From NCBI RefSeq assembly GCF_033115175.1, contig NC_084845.1, forward strand, positions 1,986,501 to 2,050,500: 64,000 nucleotides of DNA. The letters are read 5' to 3'. Shown one piece after another: positions 54,170 to 64,000 of the stretch. The position numbers and the translations under genes were made by a program. Under the pieces are notes generated by a model. It made no database searches. It had not been told where the DNA came from and saw nothing but the letters and a program-made list of their open reading frames with translations. The first letter of the stretch is position 1, and every line of letters starts with the position of its first letter. The DNA comes from Lepus europaeus (lineage: Eukaryota > Chordata > Mammalia > Lagomorpha > Leporidae).

Positions 54170-55096
54170 TCAGCGAGGGTGGCGGGTCTTCTGCAGCACT
54201 ACGTGGACCTCCCTGTTGCGCAGGCAGTAGACGATGGGACTGCACATGGGCGTGGCCACTGTGTAGATGACTGACAGCATCTTGTTGAGGTCCGTGGATG
54301 CCGTGCGGCTGGGACGGGAATACAAGAAGAGGACCACTGAATAGAAGACGCCCATCACTACCAGATGGGAGGCACAGGTGGAGAAGGCTTTGCAGTGGGC
54401 AGCGGCTGGTGGCATGTGGAGCAGGGCCCTTCCTATGGCCACATAGGAGACCAGAGCAACGAGTAATGGCCCCCAGAAGATGACAATGGCAGAGACGAAG
54501 TCCACCAGCTCTGTGAGGGCCACAGGGGTGCAGGACAGGTTGAGAAGAGGAGAGACATCACAGAAGAAGTGATTGAGGATATTGGGTCCACAGTAAGACA
54601 GGCTGGCAATGCATGTGGTCTTGACCACTGAGACCACCAGTCCACCAAGCCAAGAAGTCACGGCCAAGCCGAGGCAGACCTGGGGCCGCATGAGCAGTGG
54701 GTAGTGCAGTGGGTGGCAGATGGCCACGTAGCGGTCATAGGCCATGGAGGCCAGGAGGGTGCACTTGGTACCAATGAGAGAGATGAAGAAGAAGAGCTGA
54801 GTCATGCAGGCTGTGAAGGGCACATGGTAGGGTCCAGTCCACAGCCCCGCCAGCAGGCTGGGCATGGTCACCGACACGTAGCACATCTCCAGGCCGCTGA
54901 GGTTGCCCAGGAAGAAGTACATGGGCTTGTGGAGCTCTCTGTGGCTGCAGATGAGGTAGATGATGAGCGTGTTCTCCAGGAGGGCCAGCAGGTAGAGAGC
55001 CAGGAAGAGAATGAACAGGCCACCCCTTACACCTTGCCTGGCAGACAAACCCAGGAGGATAACATCAGGGCCACTGGACATGTTGGCCAATTCCAT
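54170..55096 (-). CDS. olfactory receptor, family 6-type, inverted copy (OR6 member 4)
   Basis: 308 residues, an uninterrupted frame on the minus strand. N-glycosylation NMS (5-7), LLEN (39-42), KPMYFFLGNLS (57-67), MAYDRYVAIC (118-127), KAFSTCASH (236-244). The TM7 motif reads PMCSPIVYCLRNREV (283-297). The NPxxY asparagine (position 286) is serine, codon AGT at 54239-54241, a change expected to affect activation. Lys111 replaces the Glu of 'TEC'. The N-terminus is shorter than in its sisters (no 'MERS/MEKS' lead). The DNA for TM1 end to TM3 (about 54802-54966) is nearly identical to OR6 member 2 despite the opposite orientation. A CSINE lies ~42 bp before the ATG and another ~97 bp after the stop. 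It may be a working receptor, or an intact frame early in decay. Confidence 0.92.
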   Translation of the reverse strand: MELANMSSGPDVILLGLSARQGVRGGLFILFLALYLLALLENTLIIYLICSHRELHKPMYFFLGNLSGLEMCYVSVTMPSLLAGLWTGPYHVPFTACMTQLFFFISLIGTKCTLLASMAYDRYVAICHPLHYPLLMRPQVCLGLAVTSWLGGLVVSVVKTTCIASLSYCGPNILNHFFCDVSPLLNLSCTPVALTELVDFVSAIVIFWGPLLVALVSYVAIGRALLHMPPAAAHCKAFSTCASHLVVMGVFYSVVLFLYSRPSRTASTDLNKMLSVIYTVATPMCSPIVYCLRNREVHVVLQKTRHPR

Positions 55097-55114
55097 CTAA
55101 GAGAAGAAGAAAAG
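55097..55114 (-). promoter_or_regulatory. splice acceptor abutting the start codon (OR6 member 4)
   Basis: The minus strand reads 'cttttcttcttctcttag' then ATG. The CSINE boundary at about 55138 leaves only ~41 bp of original intron, just enough for a branch point. Confidence 0.62.
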
Positions 55115-55137
55115 AGGTTTGTAAAGACCCTGCTCCT

Positions 55138-55445
55138 AGGGTCGGCGCTGTGACTTAGTGGGTAAAGCTGCTGCCTGCAGTGCCGGCATCCCATATGGGC
55201 GTCGGTTCGAGTTCCAGCTGCTCCACTTCCAACCCAGCTCTCTGCCATGGCCTGGGAAAGCAGTAGAAGATGGCCCAAGTCCTTGGGCCCCTGCACCCAT
55301 GTGGGAGACCCAGAAGAAGCTCCTGGCTCCTGGCTTCAGATCAGCGTAGCTCCGGCATTGTGGCTAACTGGGGAGTGAACAAGTGGATGGAAGACCTCTT
55401 TCTCTCTACTTCTCTTTCTCTCTCTGTGTAACTCTGACTTTCAAA

Positions 55446-55476
<31 letters not shown>

Positions 55477-55486
55477 ATCTTACAAA
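55138..55486 (+). mobile_element. CSINE just upstream of OR6 member 4
   Basis: 'gtcggcgctgtgacttagtg', 'catatgggcgtcggttcgag' and a long (AAAT)n tail at 55443-55480. The TSD core 'aaagaccctg' lies at about 55123-55132 and 55487-55496. Opposite in direction to the gene. Confidence 0.93.
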
Positions 55487-55912
55487 AAAAGACCCTGGTC
55501 CATGCAGAAGTGCAAAGATTAAGTTGGGTGGACTGTATGTGGTTGGGTTCCAATGGAGATGACATAGATTTGCTGTTGGTTAACTATTGTCAGGAGGGAT
55601 AATGGGAAGCAATTGAGCAAATTGCAAATCTGGAAGCAGAGAACTTATACTTTTATTCCCCAAGTTTAGAATCTTAGGCAACACATTCAAACTTTGGTAT
55701 CCTTATCTGTGAAGTAGAGGAGAAATATATCCCAGTAAAGTTTTTAATCCTTATGACTACTAAACACAGTAATCGTGAGAAGATACTTCTTAATGTAAGG
55801 AATATTTGTTATTTTCTCACTTTTGTGAGGAAATAAACTTTTGATCTTTCTAGGTTGGTTATCTTTTGTTTTTCTCAAAATTTCCCAGGACTCAAGGAGT
55901 TTTCTGTACTAT

Positions 55913-56085
55913 TTTTAAAGATTCATTTATTTATTTGAAAGCGAGGGAGAGGGGGTGGGGCAGGGAGGAGAGAGACAGACAGACATCTTTCATCTACTGA
56001 TTCACTCCCCAGATGTCCACGACAGTCAGGGCTAGGCCTGGTCAAAGCTGAGAGCCAAGAACTCCAGCCAGATCGTCCTTCTTTA
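55913..56085 (-). mobile_element. CSINE, partial, older
   Basis: 'aaagattcatttatttattt', 'ctgattcactccccagatgt'; stops in the middle of the body. Confidence 0.75.
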
Positions 56086-56182
56086 CTCTGAGGCACACAC
56101 ATAATTGTGTGAATTTTTTGGAAGAAATTTGCAACTGTTTATGAGGAAAAAGTTCCAGCTACAATAGTTTTTCTAAAAAGAG

Positions 56183-56520
56183 GGTCTGTGCTGTGGCTCA
56201 CTAGGCTAATCCTCCACCTGCGGTGCTGGCACTCTGGGTTCTAGTCCCGGTTGGGGCGCCAGATTCTGTCCCAGTTGCTCCTCTTCCAGTCCAGATCTCT
56301 GCTGTGGCCCAGGAAGGCAGTGGAGGATGGCCCAAGTCCTTGGGCCCTGCACCCGCATGGGAGACCAGTAGAAGCACCTAGCTCCTAGCTTCGGATTGGC
56401 GCAGCACGCCAGCCATGGCGGCCATTTGAGGGGTCAACCAACGGAAGGAAGACCTTTCTCTCTGTCTCTTTCTCTCACTGTCTAACTCTGTCACAAAAAA
56501 AAAAAAAAAAAAAAAAAAAC
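56183..56520 (+). mobile_element. CSINE, GC-rich subtype
   Basis: 'gtgctgtggctcactaggct', 'aatcctccacctgcggtgct', 'gaccagtagaagcacctagc', 26-nt A-run tail. Confidence 0.9.
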
Positions 56521-56577
56521 CAAAGAGGAATTTCCTCCCTGAATCTTTCTAAAAACAACTCCCTTAAGAAAGATAAC

Positions 56578-56665
56578 ATATAAGGATACTTCAAAAAGTT
56601 CATGGAAATATGTATTATGAAAAAATATGCACATACTTAAACATTTTTACTCTTATAGTTTTTTT
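56578..56665. mobile_element. mariner-type MITE, partial
   Basis: 'ggatacttcaaaaagttcat' followed by 'ggaaatatgtattatgaaaa'. Confidence 0.5.
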
Positions 56666-58119
56666 TTTTCCAAAAACGAAAGAAACTGAACATGTTGAGC
56701 ATCAGTTGTGTGCCTTGGGCCGGGTTCTCTAAACATATAGAAATCTTTTCTTTTTCACGACCTTAGAACCAAATCAGCATCCTTTTCTCCCTTCATACAC
56801 ATGACTGGACTGAAGTTCACAGGCAACAAGTAACTTATTCAAAGGGCTGGGTGGTACCACTAGGGTCTTTACTTCTGCCGTTAACACTGGGGATTCACCT
56901 TGACTTTGGGTGACTGACATGAGGATTAGACCGTTTCCCTTAGCATATGTAATCAATAGTAGAGAGCTAGTCAATAGATATCAGGTATCAGGTGCCTGAA
57001 ACAAAGCAATGAACAGAACCAACACTGGTGACTCTTACATAATGAGGGATAGAGAAGACAAAAGAATAAATATAAAGATAAGGAAATTTCAGTCTCAGAC
57101 TTAGAACAGGGACTAGTCGGGGCTGGGAAGGATCATGGGAAACAGAATAGAGGGGGTTTAGATACCTTGTACTGAAGCAAAGGTAGATAAACATAATAGG
57201 TTCCAGTGTTCGCAGCAGAGCAGGTGACCACAGTCCACTGTAATGTGGTACCAAATGGGCTCCAAATGTGAAGAAGAGATACGGAAACGAGCATGACCAC
57301 TGTTGGACTTCATCTGTTTGCATTGTATGCATGTGTATGAAATGTGGCCTGTGCCCATGAAAATGTACAAGTAGTACATGTTAATAAAAGATGAAAATAA
57401 AATTATTTCCATAATCTAGAACTCTCCCCCAAAACCCCAAATTTGTCTAAAATATTATGTCAGATGCCATTTCTAGCAACACTATGAGGTGTCTTTTTAA
57501 GGCTATCCCCATCAACTCCGGGGAGTACAAACTTTTCATCTGTTGCCAGTCTGATGGGCAAACATGTTCACAGAAACTTTATTTATGACATAACTCGTAC
57601 CCCAGAACAGCTGAGAAGAGAATGAACTTTGCACTAAACGGTCCATGGGTAGTCTTCATGGAAAAACAAAATAGAAAGGAGCTCCTAAGTTTCAGTCATA
57701 ATGTATAAGAAGGGGAAATGCTGACTTCCTTAATATGATCGCTATACATGGTATACATCTATTGAAATGTTGTCCTATAGCCCACATATGTATAACTATT
57801 TTTAATAAAAAATCAGTAAAAGCTTTTGTAGTAAAGTTATCCTCTAAAAGAAAATTGAAAACCTGTATCATACCACATGCTCAAAGAATCTATTTCAGGT
57901 GAATTAGAATTGTAAGCATGACGGTACGGTTAAACCTATAGAATTTCAGAAAACAATGTGGAAGTGTATTCCCATACCTTAACTGTTTTGAAAACAAAAA
58001 CCCTAAAGTAAAAGAATTTTAACCTTGTTCACTTTAAAATTTAAAAATTAAAATGATTGAAATAAATTCTGATGTCCACAAATCTTAAGTCATAAACTAA
58101 AAAATATGTTTCCAATAAA
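56666..58119. other. AT-rich intergenic DNA with possible L1 3' tails
   Basis: Text of the type 'ttgtatgcatgtgtatgaaa' (57316) and 'tatacatctattgaaatgtt' (57752), also at 45895-45955, looks like an old repeat 3' end. No gene recognised. Confidence 0.35.
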
Positions 58120-58322
58120 TATAATAGTAATTCAAAAAGCTTATGGAAATGTAATTAAAAGATAATTTGGTGCAAAAATAAAATAAAATCCATGCATACA
58201 AGTTGTTTTCAAAAAGTTCATGCAAATGCATATTATGAAAAAAATGTATTTCAAAAATTTTTACCAAAATTAATTTATCTTTTAAATTCACTTTCCACCA
58301 ACTTTTCAAAGTACCCTCATAT
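58120..58322. mobile_element. mariner-type MITE, longest copy
   Basis: Both ends seen: 'gtaattcaaaaagcttatgg' and 'accaacttttcaaagtaccc'. The inner 'ttttcaaaaagttcatgcaa' suggests a tandem pair of a palindromic element. Confidence 0.55.
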
Positions 58323-59250
58323 AAGTGACAAGGGTTCACCATATATAATCAATTAATAAATTTTTCAATGTAGAAGATAGTTTTTTAGTAAAAAAAAAAA
58401 AAATGGACAAAAGACCTAGGTATACTCCCCACCAAATAGTAATTAAAGACAGAACACATAGAAATATACTCATCTCATCAGGAACCAAGGAAAGGGAAAA
58501 TAGAGCCAATGTGAAATACCATTTCATACCCACAGAATTGGTACAAATGTAAGCATCTGAAAATATTTAGTTTAACTATGAGAACTTTTGTAAACTGCTT
58601 CTCGGAGTCTAAATTGGTATGATAATAGCAGAAATAAATTCATAAAATTTAAATAAATAAACAAATAAAATCAGAAATAAATTTTAAGAATGTGATATGT
58701 CTCAAAAATTCTGTCACAGCATGTGCCCAGAATCATGTTTATAGCAGCACTATTTTGCTGGCATAAAAGAAAACAAAATCTGTAAATAAACATCCAAGCT
58801 ACCCAATAATGCAATTGTTAAGTAAACTGTGATCCCTTAAATAATGGAGTAGTATTCTGTAAACACATGAATGAATCGCATCTAACATCACCGATGATTC
58901 AGCTTCAGAAATATAATCTTGAACAAAAAGAAAGTTACAAAATATGTAAACAATATTATTAAATGTATATAAAAGACAAAGTATGCAAAAGTCCTTTAAA
59001 ACATATTATTAGGAAATACAAGAGCCGTTAAAAGAGATAAGGAGAATGACGATGGACTGAAACTCGGGACGGAATTATTTCTTATGGTGGAGGAGCTGGG
59101 TGGGATAGGCATACAGAAAGCTTCTCCTATAAGTAGCGATGTTCTTTATATACTATACCTGTGTTTCACATTTCCATTGATATTTATATAATATAAAAGT
59201 CATTTTAAAATGTAGCTTCTACAAGTGTTAAGATTCATATGTACACCAGA
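58323..59250. other. AT-rich intergenic DNA, L1-like in part
   Basis: 'gtgaaataccatttcatacc', 'atgtttatagcagcactatt' and 'aataatggagtagtattctg' suggest a heavily decayed plus-strand L1 ORF2 end; not callable further. Confidence 0.4.
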
Positions 59251-59254
59251 GACA

Positions 59255-59360
59255 TTTGTGACTAGCATCTCGCTAGCTGGGTGACCACAAGCAAGACTCT
59301 TAAACTCCCACGGCTTAAATTCCCTACTACTTAAAATGACAACATTTACATCAGGAATAA
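59255..59360 (+). mobile_element. MIR fragment
   Basis: 'ctagctgggtgaccacaagc' then 'aagactcttaaactcccac' is the MIR core. Confidence 0.55.
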
Positions 59361-61379
59361 GAAGACAGTACGCAGTTATAGCTTTGATCTGTTGCCTGCC
59401 TCCTGGGTACTGGTCAATTTACTTGAGGTAGAGCATAGCACATTCCAGGATCTTTGCCATGGACCATCAAGAGACATACTTGTGGTGGTGAGCCACAGAG
59501 ACACAGCTACACAATCACCACATTTACAAACAACGCAGAAATTTAGGATAGCAGTGCTTACCCGTATTTTATGTGAATCCCTTTGATACTTCCTTTTGTT
59601 CTCTATCCCCTGTCATTTTAAGGGTTAGTATTGACCGATAGGTTGACTTCATGAATCTCAGTTTGAAATGGACTGCCATCAGCTTACGATCAGAGCCTTG
59701 AAATGAGGCTGAACTGATTCTAGCCCGGGATCTTTCTACAATCTAGAGAAGTGCTCTGGTCTTCTGGCTGACCTTCATCTCCTGTGTGGATCATCTGGGG
59801 ATTAATTAGTCTCTATGGCACTGGCAGTGTCCAGCATCCCAAGGTGTCCTAGGGAACGTAGGATTTGTCTTCCTTTCTTCTTCCCCACATAAAGTGTTTG
59901 TAGCTTCTTAGCTCTAAGCTAAGGTGAAATGAGTCTTGCTTTTCCTCCCTGAAAGAGACTCTGGGAACAAAAATACTTACTTTCTGCCCATGGAAACAGG
60001 TGAAGGTGCTGGTGACTTGAAGAACTGGGTAATGCATTCACCGACCTCCAACCAGCTCATAAATATTGAGAGAAGTTGGTCCTGAGGATTGATTTATCCC
60101 CTTGCCTCCCCTCGTTCATCTGCTCTGTGCTCTCTGCGCTGCCAAGAGAGCTCTGTCCTGCGTCCAGCTGCAAGCAGAAGGACCCACTTAAATCCAAGAG
60201 ATGGACCTCAAAGGGCTATCCTAATCTCTGTGGGCTTAGAGAAGTAGGGAAGAGAAAACTTTTCATGAATGTGTACTGGGACTTGGGAAGGTGGCTTAAA
60301 GGTAGCATAGCTTCCAAGACGGTCCTCAGGCATTTGGAGCCCTAACAGGTGCTGGGACTTTGTGTCGGAGGTTGTCATTACAAACTTCAGGAGATTTAAT
60401 TTCTGTTTTCACTGTAGCCCCAGGATGCTGACCATAAAACAGGAAGTTACAATATCTTAGAGCAACTGACAAGCAACATGTCAGTATGCAGAGGAGGGGA
60501 ATCTGGAGATTTAAAAAGAAGACATATCATAGGTGGGAGAGATGATGTCATTCCTCAGAAATGTTTCAAGATTCCCTCTGCTTGGTGTAAGACAAGAAGA
60601 AGCAGGTAAACAGAACAATGCACAAATTCATTCTACCAGAAAAGTAAAATGCTTCCTTCCCATGGCCTGCTGGGTGTTTAAGCTCCCACGGTGGCATTCA
60701 ACAATAAACATTAGATGCGTGCAACACAAATTTTCTTCTCCACTCAATAGATATTTTCTCCACTTTGAAATACCCAATGCAAATTTGTATTGTAAAATTA
60801 AATTAATTGTCAAATTTAATTTTTGGTCTTTTCCTCTTTGTCCAATCAAATGAAATAGATTTCAAATCATATGTCCATATTTCTAACATAGCTTTCTCTC
60901 AGGAACAATATGCACAGTAAAAAAATAAAATAAATATAAACATAAAATATAAAAATAAAAATATAAAATATTTAGGAGCAAATTATATGACTCATATCCT
61001 TCCCAGCATATCCTCTTATCCTCTAATCTTAGAGGGTCAGTTTCCACACATTTGACAAACTCGTAAGTGTATATCCGTATCTTTTCTTACGATCACACGC
61101 AAAGTGCATTTGTGCACTTTTCTGTATGTACTCACAACAGTCTCCCTGTCCAGAGCATTCTCTCCCAGGCCCCCACCAAATAATGCCCATGACTCCCTCA
61201 AGATCACATTGCCTCCTTAGAGAGGTCTTCATCAATTTCCCCATTTTCCAGATACCAAGAATGACCCCCTGTCCTCTTCTGAGATGGCCACACGCTGGCA
61301 CGGAAACGGCTCCATCACTAGCAGTTACTCAGAAACTAGACTGAGTGCATGGCTCCAAACCAAGCAATAGAAGGTGGAG
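59361..61379. other. intergenic, no gene recognised
   Basis: Open frames here (longest ~106 codons) have no family resemblance, no acceptor/donor pairing and cross AT-rich runs. An A/T-simple stretch lies at 60918-60975. Confidence 0.35.
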
Positions 61380-61739
61380 CGTGAAAACCTCAATTTGAAT
61401 TCCTGACCTCCCCGTGAAGCGTGTGTGGCCTTGGCCTCCATCAGTAAAAGGGTGATGCTGAGGTCCAGCTGGAAGAAATTTCTTGAATACCCAACCCTTT
61501 GTCTTGTGGGGGCACCTGTTATGACTCTTTATACCTATTAGGTGTCAGCAAGTTGTAGCCATTGCTATTATTGGTATGTGTTAAATGAGTGCTGCATCTC
61601 AGAAGTGGGGTAAAATTAAATATCTGTAAGATCTGGCATAGGGACACAGGAAATGCTGCCAATGAATGTTAAGACTTCTTGACCCTAGGTCTAAGCACTG
61701 CTTAAACTTAAATATATAGCTTTTGACCCTTTTATTTGA

Positions 61740-61860
61740 ACACTTACTTACTTTTCTTCCTCACCACTAGACTGGGAACTCATTCAAGGCAGGGCTAATA
61801 TTTCATTTCTGTGTTCTTGAGGCCAAACAGGTGCCTGGTTCATGGTAGATGTTTGGAGTT
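61740..61860 (+). mobile_element. L2-type 3' end fragment
   Basis: 'ccaccactagactgggaact', 'tcattcaaggcagggctaat' and 'gtgcctggttcatggtag' form the L2 3' end in order. Confidence 0.55.
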
Positions 61861-62129
61861 TTTCTGGTTCGGAATTTAGAAGTCAAAGACCAAGAAGAAG
61901 GTTCTGCTTTAACATGATTAATTTTGGCTTGGAAATATTTGATCATGAACCATAGAGGGATTCTGACACAGTAGTCGGGGAGCAGAGTCTTGCAGGTGAA
62001 CACCTGAAGTCAAGCCTCCGAGGAATGGACTAGAAGTCACCTGTGAATGAATATTTGTATATTTTTCCAGTTTCTGTCATTACAAATACTACCGCACTAG
62101 ACTTCTTGGCACAAGTGTCTTTGGCCCTG

Positions 62130-62265
62130 TACAGAAATGCAATATATGCCAACAATCTCATGGGAAGATGGAATTAGAAGATAAGTTTATTTTGTGCAAA
62201 AATTTTTGAAACCCATGCATAGGTTTTTCAGAATACAAATTTTTCAATAAATTTTTGAAAACATC
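62130..62265. mobile_element. mariner-type MITE, degraded
   Basis: 'agatggaattagaagataag', 'tttgtgcaaaaatttttgaa' and 'acccatgcataggtttttca' match the family interior. Confidence 0.5.
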
Positions 62266-63434
62266 TCATAATTCTAAAAGACACATACATAGAAAAAATG
62301 TAGGGTTAACTGGTCACTAGGTATTTATATTTTTTAAACATATTGCAAAATTGAAATTGAGAAAGATTGTTTTGCTTTGCACTCCCTTCATACACATCTA
62401 AGAATGCCAGACTTATACCCAGTCAACTACACTGGTTCTCCCAAATCTTTTCAATATTTTTTTATCTCATAGGTAAAGATGACAGCATTGTTTTCATGTG
62501 CATTTGTTTGCTTTTGATGATGTTACAGTCAGGAAAACCCTCCCTCCTTCACAAGCCACTGGACTGCATCTCCAAGATCCCTAGCATGTTGGTATGACAA
62601 TGTGACCAAGTTCTGGCCAATGATATGCGAGGAGAGAGATGTATGGAGATGCCAGGCCAGGTCTTCAACCCTTAGGTGGTGCTACTCATGGGCCATGAAA
62701 TGGGTAACATATGCAGTAGATAAAGTTTGACCTCCATGGGTAGTAGTGAAATGAAAATTAAAGTGGCAAGTAACACAACAAATTGAAAAAAATATATAAT
62801 TTGATAAGACTAAATACTGATTGATTGTGGGGAAAATGCAATCTTTCTGACTGTGGGAACACAAATGTAGCCAAAGCATTTTACCTCTAAAGATTATATT
62901 TTAAATTCTCATATACAATGAGAGAGGAATTACTGTCTTATCTTCATGCTACAGATAACTCTGCCTTTTTGGAAAAGCCCTCTGCTGAAAAAAAAAATTC
63001 CTGGTGCACTTCTAGCTTTGTCTTTACCTACATCAAATCAATGCTGCCATTTATATTATTTTACTCATTTTAAAGAAATGACGTGAACATGAAGAGAGGT
63101 TGGGACATTAGGGAGACAGGAGAGGATTCAATGACCTTGCTGATCTGCCTTCTACCCCGGGTGCCAAGGCTCCGGCCTGGGGAGGGCTCCCTTGGGTCTG
63201 ACCTGGATTATGCTCCTGGACATACTCATGCCTCCTCTTTCCATGGGGATCCTCGTGCCTTTCACAGGCTCAGCCAGCTGTGTACCAGCTTTTTCCGGCC
63301 AATGCTGATCGCCCCTGGTTTGTGTTCTTCCTCAGTTCTTCCATTCTCGGTTGCTCCTTCCCAAGTCATGGAGCAGTCATTCTGGCTCTCAGTGCACACA
63401 CAGTGGAGATTGGGATGCTCTACCTAATGACTGC
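62266..63434. other. intergenic, no gene recognised
   Basis: AT-rich in the first part; 63100-63420 is more GC-rich but shows no recognisable exon. Confidence 0.35.
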
Positions 63435-63443
63435 AACACTTGC

Positions 63444-63748
63444 TGGGGCGGGCACTGTGGCGTAGTGGGTAAAGTTGCTGCCTATACTGCCGGCATCCCA
63501 CATGGGTACCGGTTCGAGTCCTGGCTGCTCCACTTCCGATCCAGCTCTCTGCTATGGCCTGGGAAAGCAGTAGAAGGTGGCCCAAGGCCTTGGGCTCCTC
63601 ACCCATGGGGGAGCATGGCTTCGGATTGGCACAGCTCCGGCCATTGCGGCCAACTGGGAATGGAAGACCTTTCTCTCTCTACCTTTCCTTCTCTCTGTGT
63701 AACTCTTTCAAATAAATAAATAAATCTTTAAAAAAAAAAAAACAAAAA
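63444..63748 (+). mobile_element. CSINE with TSD
   Basis: 'gggcactgtggcgtagtggg', 'gtaccggttcgagtcctggc', short CT region, (AAAT)n tail and A-run. 'aacacttgc' at 63435-63443 and 63749-63757. A small internal deletion removes part of the body. Confidence 0.92.
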
Positions 63749-63785
63749 AACACTTGCCTCCCCTAGATCTTAGAACTGTTCTGTT

Positions 63786-64000
63786 GGCCGGCTCCGTGGC
63801 TCAACAGGCTAATCCTCCGCCTTGCGGAACCGGCACACCGGGTTCTCGTCCCGGTTGGGGCGCTGGATTCTATCCCGGTTGCCCCTCTTCCAGGCCAGCT
63901 CTCTGCTATGGCCCGGGAAGGCAGTGGAGGATGGCCCAAGCTCCTGGGCCCTGCACCTGCATGGGAGACCAGGAGAAGCACCTGGCTCCTGGCTTCGGAT
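63786..64000 (+). mobile_element. CSINE, GC-rich subtype, cut by window end
   Basis: 'ggccggctccgtggctcaac', 'ctaatcctccgccttgcgga', runs to 'ggcttcggat' at the edge. Confidence 0.9.

Noticed and set aside
59971-59990. Donor-like 'gcagaaa|gtaagt' on the minus strand as a 5' exon of OR6 member 4
   Set aside because: The surrounding sequence does not align with the candidate exons of blocks A-C, so there is no support beyond the donor match.
1-64000. CRISPR arrays, operons, defence islands
   Set aside because: No direct-repeat/spacer pattern and no clustered prokaryotic-type genes; the sequence is mammalian.

Overview
The window is mammalian nuclear DNA from a lagomorph, most likely rabbit (Oryctolagus) or a close relative. 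The diagnostic feature is about two dozen copies of tRNA-headed C-repeats (CSINEs) of two types: the 'ggcgctgtgg...ggtaaagc...caaataaataaat' form and the GC-rich 'ggctaatcctccgcc...tgtcaaaaa' form. Several have clean target-site duplications (TSDs). There is also a LINE-1 with a lagomorph-looking ORF1. The rest is old L1, MIR, L2, mariner-type and LTR debris. No prokaryotic gene logic, operon or CRISPR array is present.

The only supportable host genes are five single-exon-coding olfactory receptors (ORs). One GC-rich OR10-type gene lies at 19990-20943 (+). Four closely related OR6-type genes follow: 30822-31760 (+), 44376-45314 (+), 50658-51596 (+) and 54170-55096 (-). All five open reading frames are intact. 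Each has a polypyrimidine-AG splice acceptor upstream; in the four OR6 genes the AG directly abuts the ATG. Three OR6 genes sit at the 3' ends of tandemly duplicated blocks. Each block carries, 1.9-3.9 kb upstream of the CDS, a conserved segment ending in a GTGAGG splice donor, proposed here as the non-coding 5' exon. The fourth OR6 gene is inverted and flanked closely by two CSINEs; its NPxxY asparagine is replaced by serine. The paralogs show patchwork gene conversion, including a 377-bp stretch identical by eye between two of them.

Layout: 1-19.6 kb is repeat-dense intergenic DNA (inverted pair of LTR fossils, L1 pieces, many CSINEs, microsatellites). 19.7-22 kb is the OR10-type gene in a local CpG-rich island. 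22-26 kb is L1 and simple-repeat DNA. 26-52 kb is the OR6 tandem array, with a stack of nested transposons (32.4-40.4 kb) between the first and second members. 53-55.5 kb is the inverted OR6 gene with its SINEs. 55.5-64 kb is gene-poor and AT-rich, with mariner-type and CSINE copies.

The most interesting non-gene items are two. First, a TSD-flanked, 5'-complete LINE-1 at 33051-37340 has a full ORF1 but no ORF2 (a 'half-L1' architecture). Second, a 36-nt insert at 38219-38254 matches the 5' half of tRNA-Arg(TCT), is flanked by 12-bp direct repeats and has no poly(A) tail. Family and orthology statements come from remembered motifs; no database search was possible.
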